Assembly: GCA_018821535.1 (NCBI GenBank)
Contig: JAHJLV010000053.1
Location: 1-64,000, forward strand
Direction: 5' to 3'
From: Pseudomonadota bacterium
Lineage (GTDB): Bacteria; Desulfobacterota; Desulfobacteria; Desulfobacterales; Desulfobacteraceae
DNA length: 64,000 nt
Each line of letters starts with the position of its first letter. Positions within the stretch are counted from its first letter, which is position 1. The notes beneath the pieces were generated by a model. That model made no database searches and was not told the origin of the DNA. It saw nothing but the letters and a program-made list of their open reading frames with translations. Positions 25,380 to 33,190 of the stretch are shown in pieces. Both the position numbers and the translations under genes were made by a program.

Positions 25380-25745
25380 ATGCAGGTATCCATTTCTTTT
25401 AAAAATATTGATTCTTCAAACGCCTTAAAAGCAAGAGTGCAGGAAAAACTGGACAAACTGGATAAAATGCTGGACGGTCCGTCAGAAGCAGATGTGGTTT
25501 TGTCTGTTGAAAAAATACGACAGATTGTTGAAATACGGCTCAAAGGGGATAAATTTCAGGTTCATGCCAAAGAAGAGTCTGAAAATATGTATGCCTCTAT
25601 TGATGCGGTGGTTGACAAATTAAAATTACAGATCAAGAAAAACAAGGAAAAAATAAGGCGGCATTTATCCGGGGATAAACAAAGTATAAAATCAGACTCT
25701 TTTTCAGAGGCCTTGACACCGGATGGTGATGAAGAGGGGGCATAA
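25380..25745 (+). CDS. hpf: Ribosome hibernation promoting factor (short form)
   Basis: 121-aa protein of the HPF/RaiA family that binds the 30S decoding and tRNA sites to silence ribosomes in starved or stationary cells. The N-terminus MQVSISFKNIDSSNALKARVQEKLDKLDKML and the later YASIDAVVDKLKLQIKKNKEKIRRH are the family's conserved helix-strand pattern (about residues 1-100). The last 20 residues form an acidic tail without the dimerising C-terminal domain of long HPF. AAGGAGG lies eight bases before the ATG. Confidence 0.93.
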   Translation: MQVSISFKNIDSSNALKARVQEKLDKLDKMLDGPSEADVVLSVEKIRQIVEIRLKGDKFQVHAKEESENMYASIDAVVDKLKLQIKKNKEKIRRHLSGDKQSIKSDSFSEALTPDGDEEGA

Positions 25746-25752
25746 CCTGTTT

Positions 25753-25790
25753 AACAAATATCCATTCCTTTAAGCATCCTGATATTTGTT
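25753..25790 (+). terminator. Stem-loop after hpf
   Basis: A 10-bp inverted repeat (25753-25762 and 25781-25790) with an 18-nt loop lies 7 bp after the hpf stop. The stem is AT-rich and the T-tail is short, so termination strength is doubtful. Confidence 0.4.
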
Positions 25791-25823
25791 TAGCTGTCGG
25801 CGGCTTTTATCCTGCGTATCAGA

Positions 25824-25863
25824 CAAGACCCATGAAAGACATGATTTGTTTTTGTGGGTCTTG
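25824..25863. promoter_or_regulatory. 9-bp inverted repeat overlapping the TPR-gene promoter
   Basis: CAAGACCCA at 25824-25832 is repeated in inverse at 25855-25863, where it runs into the -35 box at 25861. A repressor operator or an RNA hairpin are both possible. Confidence 0.4.
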
Positions 25864-25888
25864 ACACAATAACAGAGCACAACATAAT
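25861..25888 (+). promoter_or_regulatory. Promoter of the TPR-protein gene
   Basis: TTGACA at 25861-25866, a 16-bp spacer and CATAAT at 25883-25888; the ATG is at 25948. Confidence 0.5.
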
Positions 25889-25947
25889 ATGTATGTTTTT
25901 AATACGGATTAAAAGCATATACAAATATAATTTTAAGGAACTGGAGA

Positions 25948-26619
25948 ATGACAGATCAGGGAAAGAAAAGCTTAATGGATGTGGACGCGCATATTGCAGA
26001 ACTGAAAGAAGCGCTTTTACACAATGCAGAGTGTGGAACCACGCACTATAACCTTGCAGTGGCGCTTTTAGGAAAACAGGAATATGTTGAAGCTGAAAAA
26101 GAACTTCATGATGCGATTGACTGCAGTCCCACATTGGCAGAAGCCTATGTTCTTCTGGGGGGAATCTGTCTTCAACGCAAGGATCTGGAAGGATGTTACC
26201 GGTTTAATCAGCGGGCGGTAAAGGCAAGGGCCGGATTTGCTGAGGGCTATGGCAATATGGCGTTTGTTCTGCTTCAGCTGGTGGATGGTAAGGATCCCAA
26301 AGAAGATGAGGAAAAGATGGATAAGGCAATTAAAAATCTAAAAAAAGCAATAATCCATAACAAAAATTTTGTGCAGGCATATACCACTCTTGGAACAGCC
26401 TATTTTATGAAAGGGCTGGTCCGGGAGGGAATTAAGGCAAATCTTGAAGCGATCAATGTCCATCCTGAATTTCCTGTGGCGCATAATAACCTGTCCGTTG
26501 CCTATCTTGAACTGGGTGAGTTTGATAAAGCAATAAAGCATTGTGATATTGCCGTTGAGCTTGGATTTGAGGTGGCTCAGGAATTGATTGACGAACTTGC
26601 TCCCCATAGAAAGCCTTAG
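25948..26619 (+). CDS. TPR-repeat protein upstream of the dsr operon
   Basis: 223-aa soluble protein made almost wholly of tetratricopeptide repeats. Repeat signatures are HYNLAVALLGKQEYVEAEKE (about 33-52), AEAYVLLGGICLQRKDLEG (about 68), FAEGYGNMAFVLLQL, FVQAYTTLGTAYFMKGLVRE and PVAHNNLSVAYLELGEFDKA. No signal peptide or catalytic domain. It lies about 260 bp upstream of dsrA on the same strand but is separated from it by the dsr promoter. A scaffolding role is general for the fold; a link to sulfite reductase assembly is speculation from position. Confidence 0.85.
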   Translation: MTDQGKKSLMDVDAHIAELKEALLHNAECGTTHYNLAVALLGKQEYVEAEKELHDAIDCSPTLAEAYVLLGGICLQRKDLEGCYRFNQRAVKARAGFAEGYGNMAFVLLQLVDGKDPKEDEEKMDKAIKNLKKAIIHNKNFVQAYTTLGTAYFMKGLVREGIKANLEAINVHPEFPVAHNNLSVAYLELGEFDKAIKHCDIAVELGFEVAQELIDELAPHRKP

Positions 26620-26693
26620 AAAAACACCATTGCGGGGAAAATCAGGATCAGCGTGTCCGGTCTTCAAAAAAGCTGTAAAAACAACCTTTTTTA

Positions 26694-26722
26694 TTGACAT
26701 GTTGAAACTTTAATTTTATATC
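26694..26722 (+). promoter_or_regulatory. Sigma-70 promoter of the dsr operon
   Basis: TTGACA at 26694-26699, a 17-bp spacer and TATATC at 26717-26722. This predicts a leader of about 150 nt before dsrA. The leader contains an imperfect AT-rich hairpin at about 26808-26835, just upstream of the Shine-Dalgarno GGAGG. Confidence 0.6.
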
Positions 26723-26877
26723 TGCAGTGTTATTTTGCTTGAGTTATTCCTTATGAGTAGAACTTTATTTTTCAACGCTTTGGAATAATAACAAAATTAG
26801 ACTATTGAATGAAAAATTTGGAAAATTTTTTCATTAATGAATGTAAATGTAATTTAACTATTAACGGAGGTAAGTAA

Positions 26878-28206
26878 ATGGCTAAGCATGAAACTCCTTT
26901 ACTGGACCAGCTGGAAACCGGCCCATGGCCAAGCTTTGTCTCTGACCTGAAACAACAGGCCGAAAAAAGAGCAAAGAATGTAGAAGGTGTGGAATTCCAG
27001 ATTCCAGTAGATGTTGTTGAAGATCTGCTGGGTGTTCTTGAACTTTCTTACAAACATGGAAGAACTCACTGGAAACACGGTGGAATCGTAGGTGTTTTTG
27101 GTTATGGTGGTGGTGTTATCGGCAGATACTGCGATCAGCCCACAGCATTTCCCGGCGTTGCCGCATTTCATACAATGCGTGTAAATCACCCTGCAGGCAA
27201 ATACTATTCAACTGAATATCTCAGAAAACTGACTGAGCTGTGGGATTTCAGAGGTTCCGGAATTACCAATATGCATGGTGCAACCGGTGATATCATTCTT
27301 CTGGGAACAACAACACCCCAGTTGGAAGAAATTTTCTGGACACTGACCCATGATTTGGGTCAGGATCTGGGCGGATCAGGATCCAATCTGAGAACTCCGG
27401 CCGACTGTCTGGGTCAGTCCCGATGTGAATATGCATGTTATGACACCAATGCACTGGTTTATTTTCTGACCAATGAATATCAGGATGAGCTGCATCGTCC
27501 GGCATTCCCGTACAAGTTTAAATTTAAGCTGGATGGTTGCCCGAACTGTTGTGTGGCATCTATTGCCCGTTCTGATATGTCTTTTATCGGTACATGGAGA
27601 GATGATATCCGTATCGATCAGGATGCAGTAAACAAATATGTTGAAAATGATCCTGCATATCCTGCAAATGCCGGTGCATTCAGAGGAAGCAAAGACTGGG
27701 GCCCATTTGATATTGAAAAAGAAGTGACCGGTCTTTGTCCGACCAAATGTATGAAATTTGCAAACAAAAAACTGACAATCGACAATTCAAACTGTACTCG
27801 CTGCATGCATTGTATCAATGTTATGCCAAGAGCGCTTAAAATTGGTAAAGACACTGGTCTTTCTATCCTTTGTGGTGCAAAAGCGCCGATTCTTGATGGC
27901 GCCCAGATGGGTTCCTTGCTTGTTCCATTTGTTGAAGTCAATCCTGACAATGACTATGAAGAAATCACAGAAATCATTGAAAATGTATGGGATTGGTGGA
28001 TGGAAGAAGGCAAAAACCGTGAGAGACTTGGTGAGTTGATCATGCGTCAGGGATTCCAGAGACTTCTTGAAGCGACTGGTATTGAGGCTCAACCTCAGCA
28101 CGTTTCATATCCGAGAACCAACCCGTACATCTTCTGGAAAGAAGATGAGGTTGAGGGCGGCTGGGAACGCGATGTTGAAGAATACAGAAAACATCATCAG
28201 AGATAA
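26878..28206 (+). CDS. dsrA: Dissimilatory sulfite reductase alpha subunit
   Basis: Cytoplasmic alpha subunit of the alpha2beta2 enzyme that reduces sulfite in sulfate respiration. 442 aa. Four cysteines for the siroheme-linked [4Fe-4S] site are at 177, 183 (CLGQSRCEYAC) and 221, 225 (GCPNCC). The inserted ferredoxin domain supplies a second [4Fe-4S] cluster through Cys near 287 and the CTRCMHC group (306, 309, 312). GGAGG lies seven bases before the ATG. Codon choice is even and GGT-rich, as in highly expressed genes. dsrB follows after 15 bp. The protein is of the reductive bacterial type, judged by the presence of dsrD downstream. Confidence 0.99.
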   Translation: MAKHETPLLDQLETGPWPSFVSDLKQQAEKRAKNVEGVEFQIPVDVVEDLLGVLELSYKHGRTHWKHGGIVGVFGYGGGVIGRYCDQPTAFPGVAAFHTMRVNHPAGKYYSTEYLRKLTELWDFRGSGITNMHGATGDIILLGTTTPQLEEIFWTLTHDLGQDLGGSGSNLRTPADCLGQSRCEYACYDTNALVYFLTNEYQDELHRPAFPYKFKFKLDGCPNCCVASIARSDMSFIGTWRDDIRIDQDAVNKYVENDPAYPANAGAFRGSKDWGPFDIEKEVTGLCPTKCMKFANKKLTIDNSNCTRCMHCINVMPRALKIGKDTGLSILCGAKAPILDGAQMGSLLVPFVEVNPDNDYEEITEIIENVWDWWMEEGKNRERLGELIMRQGFQRLLEATGIEAQPQHVSYPRTNPYIFWKEDEVEGGWERDVEEYRKHHQR

Positions 28207-28221
28207 AAAGGGAGAATAATA

Positions 28222-29370
28222 ATGGCATTTATTTCAACTGGTTATAATCCAGCAAAGCCGATGGAGAACAGAATTACCGACATCGGTCCGAAAGATCATA
28301 ACGAATTTTATCCTCCTGTGATTCAAAAGAACAAAGGTAAATGGTCTCATCATGAAATTCTTGAGCCAGGCGTTCTTGTGCACGTTGCAGAATCAGGAGA
28401 TGAAGTATATACGGTAAGAGCAGGTGGTGCACGACTGATGTCCACCACCATGATCAATGAGATTTGTGATATTGCTGACAAACACTGCAATGGTCATGTC
28501 CGTTTTACCACACGAAACAATATTGAGTTTATGGTTGACTCAAAAGATAAAGTTGAACCGCTAAAAAATGATCTGGCCTCCAGAAAATTTGATGGTGGCT
28601 CTTATAAGTTCCCCATTGGTGGAACTGGTGCTGGTATTACCAACATCGTTCATACTCAGGGATGGATTCACTGCCATACACCTGCAACCGATGCTTCAGG
28701 TACAGTTAAAGCGTCCATGGACGTGCTGTTCAATGACTTCCAGGACATGAGACTTCCGGCACAGCTGAGAGTGTCCATGGCCTGTTGTCTGAACATGTGT
28801 GGTGCGGTTCATTGTTCTGATATCGCGATTCTTGGATATCACAGAAAACCGCCAATGCTGGATCATGAATATCTGGACAAAGTATGTGAGATTCCTCTGG
28901 CTGTTTCTGCCTGCCCTACTGCAGCGATCAGACCGTCCAAACAGGTTCTTGCCAATGGTACAGAAGTAAAATCTGTTGCTGTTAAAAATGAAAGATGCAT
29001 GTATTGCGGTAACTGTTACACCATGTGTCCTTCAATGCCTCTGGCTGATACCGTCGGTGACGGTATTGTTCTGATGGCAGGTGGTAAGGTTTCCAACAGA
29101 ATTTCTGAACCTAAATTCTCTAAAGTTGTTGTCGCATTTCTTCCCAATGAAATGCCAAGATGGCCGTCCATGACATCTGCAATCACAAAAATGGTTGAAG
29201 CATATGCAGCGGATGCAAATAAATATGAGCGTCTGGGTGACTGGGCAGAAAGAATCGGATGGGAAAAATTCTTTGAAAAATGTGAACTTGAATTTACCCA
29301 TCATCTGATTGATGATTTCCGGCAGCAGGCATACATGAGCTGGCGCCAGACAACTCAGTTCAAATTCTAA
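28222..29370 (+). CDS. dsrB: Dissimilatory sulfite reductase beta subunit
   Basis: Beta subunit that pairs with DsrA and holds the catalytically active siroheme in known enzymes. 382 aa. Cluster ligands are Cys151 (IHCHTP) and Cys188, Cys189, Cys193 (ACCLNMC). The ferredoxin domain carries CPTAAIRP and CMYCGNCYTMCP (about residues 233-275). The siroheme-phosphate-binding Arg/Lys region RFTTRNNIEF is near residue 94. GGGAGAATAAT precedes the ATG. The stop is followed by about 100 bp with a strong hairpin before dsrD. Confidence 0.99.
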   Translation: MAFISTGYNPAKPMENRITDIGPKDHNEFYPPVIQKNKGKWSHHEILEPGVLVHVAESGDEVYTVRAGGARLMSTTMINEICDIADKHCNGHVRFTTRNNIEFMVDSKDKVEPLKNDLASRKFDGGSYKFPIGGTGAGITNIVHTQGWIHCHTPATDASGTVKASMDVLFNDFQDMRLPAQLRVSMACCLNMCGAVHCSDIAILGYHRKPPMLDHEYLDKVCEIPLAVSACPTAAIRPSKQVLANGTEVKSVAVKNERCMYCGNCYTMCPSMPLADTVGDGIVLMAGGKVSNRISEPKFSKVVVAFLPNEMPRWPSMTSAITKMVEAYAADANKYERLGDWAERIGWEKFFEKCELEFTHHLIDDFRQQAYMSWRQTTQFKF

Positions 29371-29409
29371 GAAGATAGTTTGAAATATATCTTTTTATAA
29401 ACTTGTTGA

Positions 29410-29441
29410 AGCCGGAGTGTATGCTATAATGCACTCCGGCT
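29410..29441 (+). promoter_or_regulatory. Intercistronic hairpin between dsrB and dsrD
   Basis: A perfect 10-bp GC-rich stem (29410-29419 with 29432-29441), extendable by a G-T and A-T pair, with a small loop. No T-run follows, so it is not a classical terminator. It could mark mRNA processing, protect the dsrAB 3' end or allow partial read-through to dsrD-dsrN. Confidence 0.7.
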
Positions 29442-29470
29442 GAAACATTTAATGAAAAAGGAGTATGATA

Positions 29471-29728
29471 ATGAGTGACCTTCTTGATAATGTAGAAGAT
29501 GCCACCAAAGCTGTGGTTGATTTTTTGAAAGAAAAGTCTAAAAATAAAACAAAATTTTATCTGAACGATTTTTATAAAATTTTTCCGGATGATAAACCCC
29601 GTGCCATAAAAAAAGTGGTTAACAGAATGGTTGAAACAGGAGAGCTTGAATTCTGGTCTTCCGGAAGCACCACCATGTACGGCCTTAAAGGTGCAGGGAT
29701 TCAGCATTCTTCAGAAAACGAAGAATAA
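29471..29728 (+). CDS. dsrD: DsrD, regulator of dissimilatory sulfite reductase
   Basis: 85-aa winged-helix protein found next to dsrAB in sulfate reducers working in the reductive direction. The fold is visible as helices (DATKAVVDFLKEKSK, DDKPRAIKKVVNRMVETGEL) and a wing with EFWSSGSTTMYGLKG. It has been described as an activator of the sulfite reductase reaction rather than a DNA-binding protein. The ATG at 29471 is best placed after GGAG; an ATG two codons earlier (29465) is too close to it. dsrN follows after 17 bp. Confidence 0.96.
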   Translation: MSDLLDNVEDATKAVVDFLKEKSKNKTKFYLNDFYKIFPDDKPRAIKKVVNRMVETGELEFWSSGSTTMYGLKGAGIQHSSENEE

Positions 29729-29745
29729 ATAAAATTTAAGTTTTC

Positions 29746-31152
29746 ATGCAAGGGATCACCACAAAAAAACCTGGAATTGTTATTGCCGGTCTTGGCGGCG
29801 GATCAGGGAAAACCGTTATTTCCATAGGAATAGCGGCTGCATGGAAAAATAAAGGGTTAAAGGTTTCTGTATTTAAAAAGGGACCTGATTATATTGATGC
29901 CGGCTGGCTTTCAAAGGCAGCCGGTTGTCCCTGTTATAACCTGGATACGTTTCTCTGCGATCCAGACGTTGTAGTGACTTCCTATTTAAAAAATTCCAGT
30001 CAAAGCGAAATTTGCGTCATTGAAGGTAACCGCGGCCTGTATGATGGTATCGATACCAATGGGTCTACTTCTACGGCAGAGCTTGCAAAGCTGCTGAAAC
30101 TTCCTGTCCTGTTGGTGCTGGACTGCACAAAGAGCACACGAACCATGGCAGCACTTCTGATGGGATGTATTGCCTTTGATCCGGATATTCAAATCTGTGG
30201 TGTGATTTTGAACCGCGTGGCCGGAAAAAGACATGAAGGCAAGGTACGTGCAAATATAGAGAAATATTGCAATGTCCCGGTGTTTGGCGCTATCCCTAAA
30301 TTAACAGCTGAAGATTTTCCCGAACGACATATGGGGCTTGTGACTTCAGATGAACACCAGTTTTCAGACACAGCAATCACAGCTGCTGTTAAAGTGGCTG
30401 AAGAGAATATTGATCTGGATGCGCTGTATCGCTGTGTACTGGGTCAAAACACCCAGGATTCATTTCAGATGAACGAGAATGCGCAGTCTTGTGCGATGGA
30501 CGCATCTGATATTGTTATCGGCGTTATAAAAGATTCTGCTTTTCAATTTTACTATCCGGATAATATTGATGCCCTTGAAAAATCAGGGGCAACCATCATT
30601 TACATCAGCCCTTTGACTGAAACAACCATTCCGGGTGTCCATGCGATTTATATGGGTGGCGGATTTCCTGAAACCCATGCCCCCCAGTTGGCTCAAAACG
30701 AATTGTTTAAAAAGAAACTAAAAGAACTGTCTTTAAGCGGTCTGCCCATATATGCAGAGTGCGGGGGACTGATTTTTCTGGGAACCAGCATCCGACTGGA
30801 TGGTGTTGACTACCCGATGTCGGACATTCTCCCCATTCGGTTCGGAATGTCCAAACGCCCACAGGGTCATGGATATACAAAGGTGGAAGTGGTCCATGAC
30901 AACCCGTTTTATCAGAAAGGAGAGATCCTCAAAGGTCACGAGTTCCGGTATTCAAGTGTCCTTGATATTGACTACCAGGATTTTGAAATGGCTTTTAAAA
31001 TGGAAAGGGGCAAGGGCATCCTGAATAAAAAAGACGGATTTTTCAAAAACAATACGTTTGGAACTTATACCCATATTCACGCACTTGGGAGCCATTCCTG
31101 GGCGCCTTCCCTGGTGCGGAAGGCAGCAGCATACAAAGCTTTAATTCACTGA
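29746..31152 (+). CDS. dsrN: Siroheme amidase / cobyrinate a,c-diamide synthase family (DsrN)
   Basis: 468-aa glutamine-dependent amidotransferase of the CobB/CbiA family. The N-terminal P-loop GLGGGSGKTVIS is at about residues 15-26 and KGPDYIDAGW near 45. The C-terminal class I glutaminase domain has the catalytic Cys in YAECGGLIFLG (about 337), MGGGFPETHA near 302 and the His region YTHIHALG near the end. Placed after dsrABD it is expected to amidate the siroheme of sulfite reductase, although a corrinoid role is possible because cobyrinate synthases share the fold. A terminator follows at 31186. Confidence 0.93.
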   Translation: MQGITTKKPGIVIAGLGGGSGKTVISIGIAAAWKNKGLKVSVFKKGPDYIDAGWLSKAAGCPCYNLDTFLCDPDVVVTSYLKNSSQSEICVIEGNRGLYDGIDTNGSTSTAELAKLLKLPVLLVLDCTKSTRTMAALLMGCIAFDPDIQICGVILNRVAGKRHEGKVRANIEKYCNVPVFGAIPKLTAEDFPERHMGLVTSDEHQFSDTAITAAVKVAEENIDLDALYRCVLGQNTQDSFQMNENAQSCAMDASDIVIGVIKDSAFQFYYPDNIDALEKSGATIIYISPLTETTIPGVHAIYMGGGFPETHAPQLAQNELFKKKLKELSLSGLPIYAECGGLIFLGTSIRLDGVDYPMSDILPIRFGMSKRPQGHGYTKVEVVHDNPFYQKGEILKGHEFRYSSVLDIDYQDFEMAFKMERGKGILNKKDGFFKNNTFGTYTHIHALGSHSWAPSLVRKAAAYKALIH

Positions 31153-31185
31153 TTTGATCGAATGCATATTGGAAAAAATGAGAAA

Positions 31186-31225
31186 AAAAGAAGGTTTTCC
31201 TTTATCATAAGAAAAACCTTCTTTT
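31186..31225. terminator. Terminator of the dsr operon, shared with the cytochrome gene
   Basis: A 13-bp stem (31186-31198 and 31213-31225) with a 14-nt loop. The arms have A and T runs on the outside, which suits both convergent transcripts. Confidence 0.75.
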
Positions 31226-31254
31226 GTATATAGCGTTTTGTTGACTTCAGATGT

Positions 31255-31710
31255 TTATTTCTTGGTTAAAGACACATGACACTGTCCGCAAGCAGTCGGG
31301 GCGTTTTTATTGCCTTCTTTTTTCAGCGCTTTATGGCAGTCAACGCAATTGCCGTGCATGGCATTTTCAAGCACCAGGATATCTTCTTTTTCGCCCTTTT
31401 TTTGTTTGGCTTTTTCGAGTTTGGTATGGCATTCAACACATTTTTGAACATTGTCGCCAGTCTTCAGTGCTAAAGGCTTGCCGTCTTTATCATGATGACA
31501 GTCACCGCAGGAAATCTTATAGTCTTCAGCATGTTTTTTGTGGGTAAAAACTACATATGCGGTTTTCGGGGGAGTTTTGGTTCTTTTTTTGTACTTGTTA
31601 TAGTCCATTGTGATTGAATCTGAAACAGTTGTTCCGGCCTGTAGCCCTGTCGCAATAAAAATTACAGCGATTCCTGCTGCCAAAAGCAAAGTCACTAATT
31701 TTTTGTTCAT
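31255..31710 (-). CDS. Tetraheme cytochrome c3
   Basis: 151-aa periplasmic electron carrier. A signal peptide covers residues 1-25 (KLVTLLLAAGIAVIFIATGLQA). Four CxxCH heme sites are present: CGDCH, CVECH, CVDCH and CGQCH, with extra histidines (FTHKKH, CHHDKD, AMHGN) for bis-His ligation, the pattern of class III cytochrome c3. It shuttles electrons between periplasmic hydrogenase or formate dehydrogenase and membrane complexes. AAAGGAG lies before the ATG. It is convergent with the dsr operon, not part of it. Confidence 0.95.
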   Translation of the reverse strand: MNKKLVTLLLAAGIAVIFIATGLQAGTTVSDSITMDYNKYKKRTKTPPKTAYVVFTHKKHAEDYKISCGDCHHDKDGKPLALKTGDNVQKCVECHTKLEKAKQKKGEKEDILVLENAMHGNCVDCHKALKKEGNKNAPTACGQCHVSLTKK

Positions 31711-31919
31711 AATCGGTTTCGCTCCTTTGTTGATTTCAATTTTACGCTTTGTGTTACTGTTGGAATTTACATTCCGTCAGTTGTTTCCTTAAAATAACTC
31801 CCTGTTTTTTACACCTGCCAAAGGTTAAAAGTCAATAAAAAACCGGATTTTTTTGGGGTTCTGAACAATCAGGATGTTCCGGCAGGGTGGTTCTCTGGCA
31901 TGGTGTCCGGTGAAGCCCC

Positions 31920-32705
31920 CTAATTTTCAGTATCATTTTTGCTCTCCCCGGTCTCCTGGGTTTCATCTGATTCAACAGATTTTTGTCTGCCAAATATTTT
32001 TGCACCAATGATACTGAGTTCATATAAAACCATTAGTGGAATGGCCATCATGATCTGTGTAACTACATCGGGCGGCGTAATAATCGCAGCTCCGATAAAA
32101 AATAAAAGAGTGGCATATTTTCTGTTTTTCTGCAGGAACGGAACCGTCACGATTCCCATGCGGGCCATAAAGGTTAAAACCAGCGGGAGTTCAAAGGCAA
32201 ACCCGAATGCCAGAAGCATTTTTGAGGCAAATGAAAGATATTCTTTCATGGACGGCATGGCTTGAATGGTATCTGTGGAAAACCCCAGGAAAAATTGAAA
32301 TCCGTATGGAAAGACAATAAAATATCCAAAGGAAGCTCCCAAACTGAAAAAAAGAACAGATAAAATAACGATGGGCAAGACATATTTTTTTTCTTCGCGA
32401 TACAGACCCGGTGAAACAAACATCCAGAATTCATAAAATATAATCGGTGTGGAAATCGCAATTCCGGCAAGCAGAGAAACTTTTAAATAGGTAAAAAAAG
32501 CTTCCGGCAGTCCGGTAAATATAATTCTGGCATTTTCCTGGCTGCCCATGGCCTCGACAAGCGGGGCAATTAAAAAATTAAACAGCTTTTCCTTAAAAAA
32601 ATAAGCGACAAAAAAACAAATGCCCACAGCAGAAAAAGATCTGATCAACCGGGTTCTAAGTTCACCCAGATGTTCTGTAAAAGGGCTTTTTTCTTCAATA
32701 TTCAT
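31920..32705 (-). CDS. tatC: Sec-independent translocase protein TatC
   Basis: 261-aa inner-membrane core of the twin-arginine translocon that exports folded, cofactor-bearing proteins. The N-terminal FTEHLGELRTRLIRS (about residues 8-22) is the TatC signature, and six membrane segments can be drawn. The conserved FEFPL-like stretch appears as FAFELPLVL (about 165). The cytoplasmic C-terminal tail is long and acidic. It overlaps tatB by 4 bp. Periplasmic hydrogenases and formate dehydrogenases of sulfate reducers use this route. Confidence 0.96.
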   Translation of the reverse strand: MNIEEKSPFTEHLGELRTRLIRSFSAVGICFFVAYFFKEKLFNFLIAPLVEAMGSQENARIIFTGLPEAFFTYLKVSLLAGIAISTPIIFYEFWMFVSPGLYREEKKYVLPIVILSVLFFSLGASFGYFIVFPYGFQFFLGFSTDTIQAMPSMKEYLSFASKMLLAFGFAFELPLVLTFMARMGIVTVPFLQKNRKYATLLFFIGAAIITPPDVVTQIMMAIPLMVLYELSIIGAKIFGRQKSVESDETQETGESKNDTEN

Positions 32706-33070
32706 GATTTACTGTCAATATTATCAGCTGATGCCTGAGATGGTGAAGCGTCCTTTTCTGTAGAAGTGGTTTGCTTTTCATTCTCAGGGATATCGTTTTC
32801 AGGCGGGTAGGCGGTGTCATTTTTCGATGGTGCCTGTTTCTCGGAATTTTTTATAACATCTTTTAAACTGGGGGTTGTAATTTCTGTATTGTCAAAATCT
32901 TTCACAGCAGCTTCCACATCAATGCTGCGTTTAAAATCCTGGGCTGAGCGCTTGAATTCACCCATGGCATGGCCAAGCGTCTTTGCAAGTTCAGGCAGCT
33001 TTTTAGGGCCGATAATAATCAGGGCAATTGCCAGAATCATAAGAATCTCAGTCATTCCCAAGCCAAACAT
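32702..33070 (-). CDS. tatB: Tat translocase subunit TatB (TatA/B family)
   Basis: 122-aa single-span membrane protein. The N-terminal segment GMTEILMILAIALIIIGPKKLPELAKTLG shows the TatA/B hairpin of membrane helix, Gly-Pro hinge and amphipathic helix. The tail is acidic and poorly conserved (residues 60-122). It pairs with tatC in a two-gene unit. The length and Glu in the membrane helix suggest TatB rather than TatA, but this cannot be settled from one sequence. A separate tatA is not in the window. Confidence 0.9.
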   Translation of the reverse strand: MFGLGMTEILMILAIALIIIGPKKLPELAKTLGHAMGEFKRSAQDFKRSIDVEAAVKDFDNTEITTPSLKDVIKNSEKQAPSKNDTAYPPENDIPENEKQTTSTEKDASPSQASADNIDSKS

Positions 33071-33190
33071 ATTATATCTTAACTCCTTTAAAAATCATCG
33101 CTTATATCAGATTTTGAAGTGTACACTGAATGCCTGTATAGTGTCAAGAAAGGATAAAACCGGTTTCCAAAAAGAACAGGAGAAATGTCA

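Noticed and set aside
29371..29400. Terminator directly after dsrB
   Set aside because: The possible stem is only about 6 bp and AT-rich; the hairpin at 29410-29441 is much stronger.
31276..31547. Plus-strand frames across the cytochrome c3 gene
   Set aside because: The four CxxCH sites on the minus strand decide the coding strand; the plus-strand proteins look like translated noise.
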